Of a stretch of DNA of 64,000 nucleotides, positions 51,311 to 60,005 are shown in pieces. Made by a program: the position numbers and the translations under genes. Origin of the DNA: Paenibacillus jilunlii (GTDB taxonomy: Bacteria > Bacillota > Bacilli > Paenibacillales > Paenibacillaceae); contig NZ_FNGM01000004.1 in assembly GCF_900102965.1 (NCBI RefSeq), forward strand, positions 124,001 through 188,000. The letters are read 5' to 3'. The stretch's first letter is position 1; each line of letters starts with the position of its first letter. The notes under the pieces were generated by a model. It was not told the DNA's origin and did no database searches. It saw nothing but the letters and a program-made list of their open reading frames with translations.

Positions 51311-52393
51311 ATGAGCGAGGTTAAAAAAATCGCCGTAATCGCCGGGGACGGTATCGGACCTGAAGTTGTGGCTGAAGCGTTAAAAGTATTGAAAAAAACA
51401 GAGGAATTGTTCGGCTATGCTTTTGAAACCGAGCAGGCACTGTTTGGCGGTATTGCCATTGATGAACGGGGAACGCCGCTTCCGGAGGATACGCTGGAAA
51501 TCTGCCGCAGTGCCGATGCTGTGCTGCTGGGTGCGGTCGGCGGGCCGAAATGGGACAACAACCCCAAGGAGCTGCGTCCGGAGACCGGGCTGCTGGGCAT
51601 CCGCAAAGCGCTGGGACTGTTCTCCAACCTGCGGCCTGCCGTTGTTTTTGACTGTCTGAAGGATGCTTCGACGCTGAAGCCGGAAGTGCTGGAAGGCACA
51701 GATCTCATGGTGGTGCGCGAGCTGACAGGCGGCATTTATTTCGGAGATAAGCTCCGCCGCCAAGGCGAGTTCGGCGAAGAAGCGGTAGATACATGTGTGT
51801 ATAATGTAACGGAAGTAGAGCGCATTGTGCGCCAGGCCTTTGAAATTGCCGGCAAACGCCGCAATAAGCTGGCGAGCGTCGACAAAGCGAATGTACTGGA
51901 AACCTCCCGTCTCTGGCGTGAGGTTGTGAACAGAATTGCTCCCGAATATCCGCAGGTAGAGCTGGAGCATGTGCTGGTGGACAATTGCGCGATGCAATTG
52001 CTGCGCCGTCCGTCCAGCTTCGATGTCATTGTGACCGAGAATATGTTCGGGGACATTCTCAGTGATGAAGCTGCGATGCTGACCGGTTCGATCGGCATGC
52101 TGGCTTCGGCATCGCTCGGCGAAGGCAGCTACGGCCTCTATGAGCCGGTCCACGGCTCCGCGCCTGACATTGCCGGACAGGGACTGGCTAATCCAATCGC
52201 CACCATTCTGTCGCTTGCCCTGATGTTCCGCATGACCTTCGGTTATGAGGCGGCTGCGGCTGCGATTGAAGCTGCTGTGGCTGAAGTGCTGGATGCCGGA
52301 CACCGCACGAGCGATATCGCTGTAGACAAGAGCAAGGCCCTCAGCACAACAGAGATGGGCGATCTCATTGTGGCGGCGATCCGCAAAGCTTAA
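51311..52393 (+). CDS. leuB: 3-isopropylmalate dehydrogenase
   Basis: LeuB oxidises and decarboxylates 3-isopropylmalate using NAD+. The 360-aa protein starts [20 protein letters not shown] and shows [19 protein letters not shown] and the [18 protein letters not shown] signature. ATG 51311 has GGAG upstream. It stands alone here, with neither leuA nor leuCD beside it, so its control is separate from the T-box operon. Confidence 0.96.
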   Translation: MSEVKKIAVIAGDGIGPEVVAEALKVLKKTEELFGYAFETEQALFGGIAIDERGTPLPEDTLEICRSADAVLLGAVGGPKWDNNPKELRPETGLLGIRKALGLFSNLRPAVVFDCLKDASTLKPEVLEGTDLMVVRELTGGIYFGDKLRRQGEFGEEAVDTCVYNVTEVERIVRQAFEIAGKRRNKLASVDKANVLETSRLWREVVNRIAPEYPQVELEHVLVDNCAMQLLRRPSSFDVIVTENMFGDILSDEAAMLTGSIGMLASASLGEGSYGLYEPVHGSAPDIAGQGLANPIATILSLALMFRMTFGYEAAAAAIEAAVAEVLDAGHRTSDIAVDKSKALSTTEMGDLIVAAIRKA

Positions 52394-52457
52394 GCTGGAA
52401 CACAGCGGTTCTCCTTTTGACGCAGAAAAACAAAAAACTTCACAGAAAGTTGCTTAT

Positions 52458-52472
52458 TTATAATAATTATAA
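52458..52472 (+). promoter_or_regulatory. PerR box
   Basis: TTATAATAATTATAA is an exact match to the PerR-box consensus TTATAATNATTATAA. It lies about 175 bp before the peroxiredoxin start and just upstream of its probable promoter. PerR is the peroxide-sensing Fur-family repressor. Confidence 0.82.
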
Positions 52473-52491
52473 AAAAGTAATGACTGTAATA

Positions 52492-52520
52492 TTGACTTTG
52501 ATTTTGTACGATGATACCAT
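52492..52520 (+). promoter_or_regulatory. Probable promoter of the peroxiredoxin gene
   Basis: TTGACT (52492-52497), 17 bp, TACCAT (52515-52520). The -10 is moderate. Confidence 0.55.
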
Positions 52521-52632
52521 TTGGTCTATAGCAAGCAAGATATAACCAACTCATCAATCAAGAAAAGCATATTGCACTGGAAGTATTTTCTGACAATTGT
52601 TTTTCTTACATACTCAAAGGAGGATTTAAGCA

Positions 52633-53172
52633 ATGGCAGAACGTTTGGTAGGTAAACCAGCCCCAGATTTCACAATGGAAACCGTAACGGGCGACGGTAA
52701 GGATTTCGGTAAGGTAAGCTTGTCCGACTATCGCGGCAAATGGCTTGTATTCTTCTTTTATCCGCTTGACTTCACATTTGTATGTCCGACGGAAATCACA
52801 GCGCTTAGCGAGGCTGCAGCTGACTTCACAGCGCTTGATACCGAAATCCTCGGTGTGAGCATCGATTCGGTTCACAGCCACAAAGCATGGATTACTACGC
52901 CTAAGGATTCGAATGGTCTTGGTCCAATCAACTTCCCGCTCGCTTCGGATATCACGAAGAAGGTTGCCAGCGATTATGGCGTCCTGATCGAAGAAGAAGG
53001 TGTGGCACTGCGCGGCTTGTTCATCATCGATCCTGACGGTGAGCTGAAATACCAGGTAGTCAACCACAACGATGTAGGCCGCAGCGTAGAAGAAACACTT
53101 CGTGTTCTGCAAGCCCTGCAATCAGGCGGACTCTGCGCGATGAACTGGAAACCGGGCGACAAGAATCTGTAA
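52633..53172 (+). CDS. Typical 2-Cys peroxiredoxin (AhpC/TSA, YkuU-like)
   Basis: A 179-aa thiol peroxidase that reduces hydrogen peroxide and organic peroxides. The peroxidatic Cys51 is in DFTFVCPTE and the resolving Cys168 in GGLCAMNWKPG, the 2-Cys arrangement. AAAGGAGG precedes ATG 52633. An exact PerR box upstream (52458-52472) suggests induction by peroxide. A strong terminator follows, so it is monocistronic and relies on a reductase elsewhere. Confidence 0.95.
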   Translation: MAERLVGKPAPDFTMETVTGDGKDFGKVSLSDYRGKWLVFFFYPLDFTFVCPTEITALSEAAADFTALDTEILGVSIDSVHSHKAWITTPKDSNGLGPINFPLASDITKKVASDYGVLIEEEGVALRGLFIIDPDGELKYQVVNHNDVGRSVEETLRVLQALQSGGLCAMNWKPGDKNL

Positions 53173-53210
53173 GTCCGGGCTGGCATAAGCAGCGATCTTT
53201 GATATACTAA

Positions 53211-53256
53211 GAAGACCTCCTTGCGGGAGAAATTCCCGGCGAGGGGGTTTTTTGCA
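53211..53256 (+). terminator. Terminator of the peroxiredoxin gene
   Basis: CCTCCTTGCGGGA and TCCCGGCGAGGGGG pair imperfectly, followed by six T. Confidence 0.82.
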
Positions 53257-53397
53257 CCAAACCGCCCTTAAACAAAGAGTATTCGTATGAAAATGGGCGC
53301 AAAGGTTAACTTATAGCTTCAAGCAGTGGAATCTCCGCTGCCATTTTGTAATACAATATACGAAATCAATGTAAAATGCCAAGGAGGGTGAACAAAA

Positions 53398-53805
53398 ATG
53401 AGCTTTTGCTGTGGAGCGAGTATGGTTGGAACGAAGGGAACCCTAAAGCATTATCGCACGCAAGTCCATAATGTTCCCCTGCTTTTTTGCCCGGTCTGCC
53501 ATCGGGTGGAGGTACATTATAAAGTCGAAAACGAATATGAAATTCTGGCGGAATATGCCCATGGCGACGGTGTGACCGATGTTGATTTTCAGGACTATGT
53601 AATGGAGGATGAAGAAGCGATCTTCGAGAATGTCATTAACGTAGAGAGTGAAGATCCGCTGAATATCGTTCGCAGCCAGATTGACATGGCTCTTGACCTG
53701 CTGGCTGTTGCTAAGCAGATTGAAGATACCAAGTGGGAACGTGAGCTTAAGAAACGTCTGGCTGTAATGAGCCAGCGGCGGCATCGCCTGCAGCAAAAAG
53801 CCTGA
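53398..53805 (+). CDS. Zinc-ribbon protein, YgiT-type N-terminus
   Basis: A 135-aa protein. The N-terminal 45 residues carry cysteine pairs (FCCGASM and FCPVCHRV) around GTLKHYRTQVHNVPL, like YgiT/MqsA-type zinc fingers. The rest is acidic and helical, with a basic C-terminal helix (KRLAVMSQRRHRLQQKA). It lacks the helix-turn-helix of MqsA and has no toxin gene next to it, so it is not called an antitoxin. GGAGG precedes the ATG. Confidence 0.75.
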   Translation: MSFCCGASMVGTKGTLKHYRTQVHNVPLLFCPVCHRVEVHYKVENEYEILAEYAHGDGVTDVDFQDYVMEDEEAIFENVINVESEDPLNIVRSQIDMALDLLAVAKQIEDTKWERELKKRLAVMSQRRHRLQQKA

Positions 53806-54159
53806 AAACACAGAAATAACAGCCCGTCTATGTATCGGCCTTATATAGTGACTCAAGAGCCTCCGCCTGTAGCGGGGGCTCTTTTTGCAGCCCAAAAGCT
53901 GCATGACGCAAGGGGAACCGGTTTCTCTATGATAATTAGTGTGTCTTTAGAATCATTTTATGAATATTTTTCTAATTCGACAGTTTCTCTGATTGCGTTG
54001 TCTGCTTCTCTTGGATATGATTGGAATATAGTTGAAACGGTTGGATAATATAATACGATTTCCGAATGTTCTGGCGGCTTCGTCATATACTTAAATACAT
54101 AGTAATTTGATGTCGCTTAAGCTCTTCGTCAAATGCAGTAAAAGGGGGAACTTCGTATC
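53806..54159. other. Intergenic region upstream of the sensor kinase
   Basis: 354 bp with a terminator at 53855-53886, then AT-rich sequence. TTCGACA at 53976-53982 is a Spo0A-box core (TGTCGAA) on the minus strand. No gene is seen. Confidence 0.5.
53855..53886 (+). terminator. Terminator after the zinc-ribbon gene
   Basis: AGAGCCTCCGC (53856-53866) and GCGGGGGCTCT (53872-53882), followed by five T. Confidence 0.85.
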
Positions 54160-55263
54160 GTGATAAGCCAATATCAGGAAAGCTTGCTTTTGCCTGCAAG
54201 AACGTTTCAATCTGGTCCTATGAACACTACATATGAGGATGTACTCGAGCATATTGACAGCGGAATTTTGCTATTTGATGAAGATGGTGTGCTGACGTTT
54301 GTAAATAAGCAGATGTACGGCATTCTTGGGTTGAACAGGCATTCCCTTCTGGGCTGCACTTTGCTTCACTTGCTGTCGAATATCCAGCTGAACCGTTTCA
54401 AGAAGAAGCAGGTGCTGCACGGATACCGTGAAATGATGAAGAAAGGTAAGCCAAGCTATGAGTTTGTAGATGAATACGGCCGGTATTGGAAAGTGTCTCT
54501 GCACTGCGGCGAGCAAATGAAAGGCTGCTATCTGTTCACGTTCAAGGAAATCTCCGATTACAAGCTGATTGAACAAACGGCTTACCAGAACGACAGTCTC
54601 GCCATGCTTGGCAAACTATCAGCATCGATTGCCCATGAGATCCGGAATCCGCTGACTGCGATTCGCGGGTTCATTCAATTGCTGCATCCCCATCTTCATC
54701 AGTTGGGCAAAGAGGAGTACGCCAAGATCATATTAGCAGAGATCGATCGTGCGAACGATATTATTCATGAATTTCTGACCTCTTCCAAACCTTCAGTGCC
54801 GCAGGTGGCAATGATTCCAGTGTCGGCACTGCTAAAAGAAGTAGTACTGCTGACTGAAAGCGAAGCATTGATGAAAGGCTGCGAGATCAATTTTTATCCG
54901 CTTCAGGAGGATATGATCATCTCAGGCGATATCAAGCAGATGAAGCAGGTCGTGCTTAATATAATAAGGAACGCAATGGAAGCGATTACCGAGAAGGTTG
55001 ATGATTCGATGGGCAGGATCGAGCTGGGGGCTTCCAGAGAAGGCGCCGAGGTTCGCATCTTTATTTCCGACAATGGCAAAGGGATGGATATCTGCACCCT
55101 TGACAGGTTGTTTAGTCCTTTTTTCACCACGAAGGAAAATGGGACGGGACTCGGACTGTCCGTCAGCGACCGGATTATTAAGAACCACGGGGGATGCATT
55201 TCTGTCAGCAGCCGGGTCAACGAGGGGACACGATTTGTCATCTCGTTGCCGTTGATTCAATAG
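54160..55263 (+). CDS. Soluble PAS-domain sensor histidine kinase
   Basis: The 367-aa kinase has a PAS domain (about 25-135; DSGILLFDEDGVLTFVNKQMYGILGL), a HisKA domain with His159 in SASIAHEIRNPLTAIRGF, and a HATPase_c domain (QVVLNIIRNAMEAI N-box, DNGKGMD, GTGLGLSV). There are no membrane helices, as in the sporulation kinases KinA/KinE of Bacillus. No response regulator is adjacent, so feeding the Spo0 phosphorelay is possible but unproven. Start GTG 54160 with AAGGGGGAA upstream. Confidence 0.9.
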   Translation: MISQYQESLLLPARTFQSGPMNTTYEDVLEHIDSGILLFDEDGVLTFVNKQMYGILGLNRHSLLGCTLLHLLSNIQLNRFKKKQVLHGYREMMKKGKPSYEFVDEYGRYWKVSLHCGEQMKGCYLFTFKEISDYKLIEQTAYQNDSLAMLGKLSASIAHEIRNPLTAIRGFIQLLHPHLHQLGKEEYAKIILAEIDRANDIIHEFLTSSKPSVPQVAMIPVSALLKEVVLLTESEALMKGCEINFYPLQEDMIISGDIKQMKQVVLNIIRNAMEAITEKVDDSMGRIELGASREGAEVRIFISDNGKGMDICTLDRLFSPFFTTKENGTGLGLSVSDRIIKNHGGCISVSSRVNEGTRFVISLPLIQ

Positions 55264-55379
55264 TTGCTATAATTATAATATAGGTTATGGGTGGCTGATC
55301 CCTGCACAGCAAGGCTGTGTAGGAGATCAGCCTATCTGCGTTCTTACGAAGATATCATCATCCCAAGCACTGGACAGGA

Positions 55380-56924
55380 GTGATTCTTATCGATATTCAA
55401 TGGAGCAGCGGCAGCCGGGCAGAGGCACTGCAGGGTGACGCACTTTGTCTGTTTATAACAGAGAATGAAGTTGAAAGCAGTGAGGCTGGTGAATGGGCAG
55501 AGCAAATTAACCGGCTCTCCAAAGCCGGGCTGTTCGGCGGCAAGCTGAATCAGATCTATGTCCTTCCGCTGGATGGGCAGTCTGAGCTTCCTGTTGTCAT
55601 TCTCGCAGGCTGCGGGCATGGGCTGGCGGGAACGGAAGAACTCCGTTTTCTTGCGGCTCAGACGGCCCGTGCTGCTCTCAGGCTACAAGCAGTCAGACTC
55701 ATCGTCCAGGTACCGGACAATCCCAGTAAGCTGACTGGCGCAGGGGCCGAAGAGGCCGGGCAAGCACTGGCGGAAGGGCTCATTCTGGGAGCTTACCGCC
55801 GGACGCATTACAAGCGGGAACAGCCGGTTTATACAGGTCTTGAGTCTGCTATAATCCACCTGGACCGGAAGGCAGAGGCCGCAGAGTCTCTGGAATGGTC
55901 TCTAGGGATCAAGCGGGGTCAGGCTTTTGGCGATGCAACCAACCTGGCACGCAATCTTACCAACCTTCCTGGAAATCTGCTGACTCCATCAGCGCTTGCC
56001 ATGGCGGCGATTGAAGTTGCCGAGCGGCATGGATTCCCTGCTGAAGTTCTGGATGAACAGGAAATCGCACAGAAGGGGATGGGAGGACTGCTGGCAGTCG
56101 GCAAAGGAAGTGTGCATCCTCCACGAATGATTGTTATCCGTTATCAGGGCACCAGCCAGTGGGAGAATGTTACTGCTATCGTAGGCAAGGGCATTACCTT
56201 CGATACCGGCGGCATTTCGCTCAAGCGGGCACCGGGAATGGAGGATATGATCAGCGATATGGGCGGTGCAGCGGCTGTCCTTGGCGTTATGGAGGCGCTG
56301 GGGACACTGCGTCCGCGGATTAACGTGGTGATGCTTATTCCTTCTGCAGAAAATATGCCTGCAGCCAATGCCTTCAAACCGGGGGACATCGTGACGACCC
56401 TGAGCGGCCGGACCATCGAAATCCTAAATACCGATGCGGAAGGCCGGGTTGTGCTGGCAGATGCGCTCACCTATTCCCTGGAATGGGGCGCTGAACGGAT
56501 TATTGATGTAGCGACGCTGACAGGCGCTGTGCTCTCGGTTCTGGGTGATATTGCAACGGGGGCTGTAACCAATAATGAGGTTATGATGGAGGCATTTCAG
56601 GCAGCCTCTATTCGCGCGGGAGAGAAAATATGGCAGCTGCCGGTGTATCCCGAGTTTCGCGAGATGCTAAACAGCGAGGTGGCAGATATCCGCAATGCAG
56701 CCGGAAGATACGGCGGAGCCAGCACAGCAGGCTTGTTCATCGGTGAGTTTGCGGAGGGGCGGCCTTGGATTCATCTGGACATTGCCGGGACGGCATTTCT
56801 GTCCAAGGAACGCGGAGTGAATCCCAAGGGGGCAACCGGTGTAATGGTGCGCACGCTGCTGCAATATTTACTGCACTTGAATGCTGACGATGAGGCCAGA
56901 GCTGCGGCTAAACTTCAAAGCTGA
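55380..56924 (+). CDS. pepA: Leucyl aminopeptidase (M17)
   Basis: A hexameric two-metal aminopeptidase that trims N-terminal residues in the cytoplasm. The 514-aa protein has the catalytic C-terminal domain with VGKGITFDTGGISLK and the M17 signature NTDAEGRVVLAD. The start is unclear: the GTG at 55380 overlaps the AGGAG site, while downstream ATC/ATT codons (55389, 55395) would be better spaced but non-canonical. The long N-terminal domain is typical of the family. Confidence 0.93.
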   Translation: MILIDIQWSSGSRAEALQGDALCLFITENEVESSEAGEWAEQINRLSKAGLFGGKLNQIYVLPLDGQSELPVVILAGCGHGLAGTEELRFLAAQTARAALRLQAVRLIVQVPDNPSKLTGAGAEEAGQALAEGLILGAYRRTHYKREQPVYTGLESAIIHLDRKAEAAESLEWSLGIKRGQAFGDATNLARNLTNLPGNLLTPSALAMAAIEVAERHGFPAEVLDEQEIAQKGMGGLLAVGKGSVHPPRMIVIRYQGTSQWENVTAIVGKGITFDTGGISLKRAPGMEDMISDMGGAAAVLGVMEALGTLRPRINVVMLIPSAENMPAANAFKPGDIVTTLSGRTIEILNTDAEGRVVLADALTYSLEWGAERIIDVATLTGAVLSVLGDIATGAVTNNEVMMEAFQAASIRAGEKIWQLPVYPEFREMLNSEVADIRNAAGRYGGASTAGLFIGEFAEGRPWIHLDIAGTAFLSKERGVNPKGATGVMVRTLLQYLLHLNADDEARAAAKLQS

Positions 56925-56949
56925 GGACGGTATCAAAAAGATAACAGCA

Positions 56950-56990
56950 AAACGGTACCTTCCTTAGGAAAAGGAGGTACCGTTTGTGCT
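56950..56990 (+). terminator. Terminator of pepA
   Basis: AAACGGTACCTTCC and GGAGGTACCGTTT form a stem of at least 11 bp, with a modest T-rich tail. Confidence 0.75.
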
Positions 56991-57037
56991 TCATAAAATG
57001 ACGTATAAGCACGGCCCACACCGTTCATCGGCTCCGG

Positions 57038-57175
57038 CTAGCTGTTTCTTTTGGCTCTGAGTTGGGAAGTAATGGACTGAATGCCGTTCATGACCTTGTT
57101 ACGCGCATCCTTGTTTCTGAGTAGGTAGGCTGCTCCAAGCGCTGCCGTAGTAAATAAAGTCTTTTTGGTATTCAT
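57038..57175 (-). CDS. Small 45-aa protein of unknown function
   Basis: A short frame starting MNTKKTLFTTAALGAAYLLR and ending SQLRAKRNS: a hydrophobic stretch (about 7-20) followed by a basic, amphipathic tail (ARNKVMNGIQSITSQLRAKR). It could be a small membrane-associated protein. GGAGG stands 8 nt before the ATG, which supports translation. It lies downstream of the feo genes but over 90 bp from them. No function is claimed. Confidence 0.65.
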   Translation of the reverse strand: MNTKKTLFTTAALGAAYLLRNKDARNKVMNGIQSITSQLRAKRNS

Positions 57176-57272
57176 GTGTTTTCCCTCCTTGGGTTGGTCT
57201 GGTTGTAGTTGCATATAACTAACATACCCCCATCCCAGGGATCTTAAACGAATGACTCTATGATGTCTGATT

Positions 57273-57467
57273 TCAGGCCTTGGCTGAATGCTTGGGATCT
57301 ACCGGTCCTCCGCTGCAGGAGAATGGGGAAGTTGCGGAGGCGGCAGCGCAGGTCTTGGCTTTGTCACACCCGGCGCAAGCCCCTTCTTTTCCCTTCTGCA
57401 CGTGACGGTAGATCATCCAGCCGGAGTAGCCAAATACAAGCGCTATAATCAATATATTTATTATCAT
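57273..57467 (-). CDS. FeoB-associated Cys-rich membrane protein
   Basis: A 64-aa protein: one N-terminal membrane helix (MIINILIIALVFGYSGWMIY), a basic turn (RHVQKGKEG) and a cysteine-rich tail (CAGCDKAKTC ... FSCSG). This is the family found next to feoB in Bacillota and thought to assist ferrous iron transport, in place of FeoC. It lies 46 bp after feoB on the same strand. Confidence 0.9.
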   Translation of the reverse strand: MIINILIIALVFGYSGWMIYRHVQKGKEGACAGCDKAKTCAAASATSPFSCSGGPVDPKHSAKA

Positions 57468-57513
57468 TGCAGTTCCCCGCTTTCGCTCAAGTAACTTTTG
57501 ATTGTACCGAATC

Positions 57514-59526
57514 CTACGACAAGCCTAACAAGCTTCCGCCTTGAAAAATGACCAATGAAACCAAATACGCCAGCACCAGCGAATATCCCATGGAGAAAAA
57601 GGTCCATTTCCACGAAGCTGTCTCTTTCCTAATAACCCCTACTGTAGCGAGGCAAGGGATATAGAGCAGGATAAAGGCCATGAAGCTGACTGAGCTGAGC
57701 GGTGTGAACACCTGTGAGATTTGGCCTTCCAGTCCGGCGGCATCCGGAGCATGATAGATAATATTCATGGTGGATACGACGACCTCTTTGGCCAGAAAAC
57801 CGGGAACCAGCGTGGAGCCGGCTTGCCACGTGCCAAATCCAAGCGGATGGAGAAGAGGTGCGATCAACCCGCCAAATTTAGCAAGGAAGCTGTGATCCAT
57901 ATCCACATTCAATCCGGAAGGGCCAGCATAGGACATCAGCCAGATAATCACTGAACCGGCAAGAATGATCGTTCCCGCCTTGCGCAGAAACCCTTTGCCT
58001 TTTTCCCAGGTGCTGCGGCCAAGCGTCTTCAGCTGGGGCATCCGGTAGGGCGGAAGCTCAATGATAAAGACGGAGGATTCGTTCTTGAACAGATGTTTGG
58101 AGAACAATTTACACAAGATGAGTGCAAACACAACGCCCAGCACATACATGGCCAGAACTGCCGTAGCCTGCTGAGCAGGGAAAAATACAGCTGCAAACAG
58201 CAGATACACCGGAAGCCGTGCCGAACAGGACATAAGCGGCATCAGGAGGGTAGTCAGCATACGGTCTTTAGGCTGCTCAATACTGCGTGCGGCCATTATG
58301 GCCGGCACGTTGCAGCCGAAGCCGATGATAAAAGGGATGAAAGCTTTGCCGTTGAGCCCCATACGCTCCATTGTGCTGTCCATCAGCAGGCAGACACGCG
58401 CCATATAACCGGAGTCCTCAAGGAATGAGATCATCAGGAACAGGATGAAGATCTGCGGAATGAAGACGACAACCCCGCCAACACCGCCAATAATTCCGTC
58501 CACGATAAGCGCGTGTGTGAAGCCTGATGCCCCGACCGTTTGAAGCAGAGAACTCGCTCCATTGCTGATGGGGCCTGATATCAAGCCGTCTACAAGATCC
58601 GATAAAGGCCCGCCGACCCAGTCAAAGGTTGTCTTAAACATCGCGTACATAAAGAAAATGAACAGCGGCAGCCCAAGAAAACGGTGCGTCAGAATGGAAT
58701 CCAGTCTTTCCGTCAGATTATGCGGCTTAAGGAGCGTAGTATCCATAGCGGCTGTACAGAGGGAGCGGATGTAGTCCATACGGATAGACCGGATCCATTG
58801 AGGCAGCGTCAGCGCCTGCTTGCTGCTCTGCAATGCACTCTGGCACCGGTCGCAGATAACCATGAGGCGGGAGATATCCATACGTTTCTTCAGCAGTTCC
58901 AGAACAACCGGATTCTGCTCCATCAACTGTAAGGCAACCCAGCGCAGATTGGGCAGTCCGGAAATAGACTTCAGTTCTGTTTCGATGGATGCGATGGCTT
59001 GCTCGGCCAGTTCGCCATAATCCAGCCGGAAGGTTACCTGAGGGATCGCTGAAGCTTTCTCCAGAACGCTGAGTACTTGTCCGCTGCCTTTTCCGCTTCT
59101 GGCAATAAGCGGGAGAACGGTAATGCCAAGACGGGACTGCAATACCTCATGATTGACTGCAATGCCGCGCGCCTTGGCCACGTCGATCATGTTCAGTCCC
59201 AGGACAGTGGGTTTGCCGTATTCAAGCAATTGAAGGGTGAGCAGCAGATTGCGTTCCAGCTGGGAGGCATCAACGATATTAATGAGGGCTTCCGGGGATT
59301 CCTCAATCAGATATTGCGTGGCGACACCCTCATCACGGGAGAGGGGGTGCAGCGAATATATACCAGGGAGATCGATCAGCTTGCCAGCGCCGTTCTTCAG
59401 GCTGCCGATTTTTTTCTCAACAGTTACACCTGCCCAGTTACCCACATATTCATAGGAAGAAGTCAGTGTATTGAAAAGCGAGGTTTTACCTGTATTAGGA
59501 TTACCTACGAGTGCAATTGAACTCAT
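57514..59526 (-). CDS. feoB: Ferrous iron transporter B
   Basis: FeoB imports Fe2+ across the membrane. The 670-aa protein begins with a G domain: G1 GNPNTGKTS (8-16), G3 DLPG, G4 NMID; then the helical domain and about ten membrane segments with Gate motifs (PLFIFFMYAMFKTTF, GCNVPAI in FGCNVPAIMAAR). It is slightly shorter than many FeoB proteins but complete. It overlaps feoA by 4 nt (ATGA). Control by Fur is suggested by the palindrome at 59782. Confidence 0.96.
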   Translation of the reverse strand: MSSIALVGNPNTGKTSLFNTLTSSYEYVGNWAGVTVEKKIGSLKNGAGKLIDLPGIYSLHPLSRDEGVATQYLIEESPEALINIVDASQLERNLLLTLQLLEYGKPTVLGLNMIDVAKARGIAVNHEVLQSRLGITVLPLIARSGKGSGQVLSVLEKASAIPQVTFRLDYGELAEQAIASIETELKSISGLPNLRWVALQLMEQNPVVLELLKKRMDISRLMVICDRCQSALQSSKQALTLPQWIRSIRMDYIRSLCTAAMDTTLLKPHNLTERLDSILTHRFLGLPLFIFFMYAMFKTTFDWVGGPLSDLVDGLISGPISNGASSLLQTVGASGFTHALIVDGIIGGVGGVVVFIPQIFILFLMISFLEDSGYMARVCLLMDSTMERMGLNGKAFIPFIIGFGCNVPAIMAARSIEQPKDRMLTTLLMPLMSCSARLPVYLLFAAVFFPAQQATAVLAMYVLGVVFALILCKLFSKHLFKNESSVFIIELPPYRMPQLKTLGRSTWEKGKGFLRKAGTIILAGSVIIWLMSYAGPSGLNVDMDHSFLAKFGGLIAPLLHPLGFGTWQAGSTLVPGFLAKEVVVSTMNIIYHAPDAAGLEGQISQVFTPLSSVSFMAFILLYIPCLATVGVIRKETASWKWTFFSMGYSLVLAYLVSLVIFQGGSLLGLS

Positions 59527-59765
59527 GAGACATTCACCTCAATCATGGAAGCTTCCTTCCGGCGGATAGCGAACAACTGACCGTTGCATTCCAGGGTAAT
59601 GGGACCGAGAAAAGGCCCTTTTCCTTTCAGACGGATCATTACGCCTTCAGACACACCGAGATCAGCCAAGCGGCGCCGCAGGATGGGGTTCATTCCTTCT
59701 ATTCTTTGAATGGAGCCTGTTGAGCCCGGCTGTAAGCGCAGTAAGGAGCAAGATGTGGAAGCCAT
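59523..59765 (-). CDS. feoA: Ferrous iron transport protein A
   Basis: An 80-aa SH3-like protein (LRLQPGSTGSIQRIEGM...LRRRLADLGVSEGVMIRL, ending GQLFAIRRKEASMIEV), the cytoplasmic partner of FeoB. ATG 59765 has GGAGG 7 nt upstream. It is the first gene of the feo operon. Confidence 0.94.
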   Translation of the reverse strand: MASTSCSLLRLQPGSTGSIQRIEGMNPILRRRLADLGVSEGVMIRLKGKGPFLGPITLECNGQLFAIRRKEASMIEVNVS

Positions 59766-59781
59766 TTAAATCCCTCCGAGA

Positions 59782-59800
59782 GAGATTGATAATCAATCTC
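59782..59800 (-). promoter_or_regulatory. Fur box of the feo operon
   Basis: GAGATTGATAATCAATCTC is a perfect 9-1-9 palindrome, 16 bp before the feoA start codon, and close to the 19-bp Fur consensus (15 of 19 positions by my count). Iron-loaded Fur should repress feoAB here. Confidence 0.8.
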
Positions 59801-59902
59801 AATTGTTTTCTTGTACTTTAGCATTTTTTATACATTTTTTCCGTGATATTTGTCATTGCCTATTATATGAGGGAGGGAGTATGAAGAGAATCTGAAATTT
59901 TC

Positions 59903-59932
59903 TTTACAATTGATTCTTCACTACAGTATGAT
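59903..59932 (+). promoter_or_regulatory. Promoter of the aldolase-like gene
   Basis: TTTACA (59903-59908), 18 bp, TATGAT (59927-59932). Confidence 0.55.
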
Positions 59933-60005
59933 TGAACGATAATGACTGCATAGGAAGTCCATCCTGGCGGCAAAATGAGGGTTATAACTGAAAGGAGAAC
60001 ACAAG

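Noticed and set aside
53398..53805. MqsA-type antitoxin
   Set aside because: The zinc-ribbon resembles MqsA/YgiT, but there is no helix-turn-helix domain and no toxin gene beside it.
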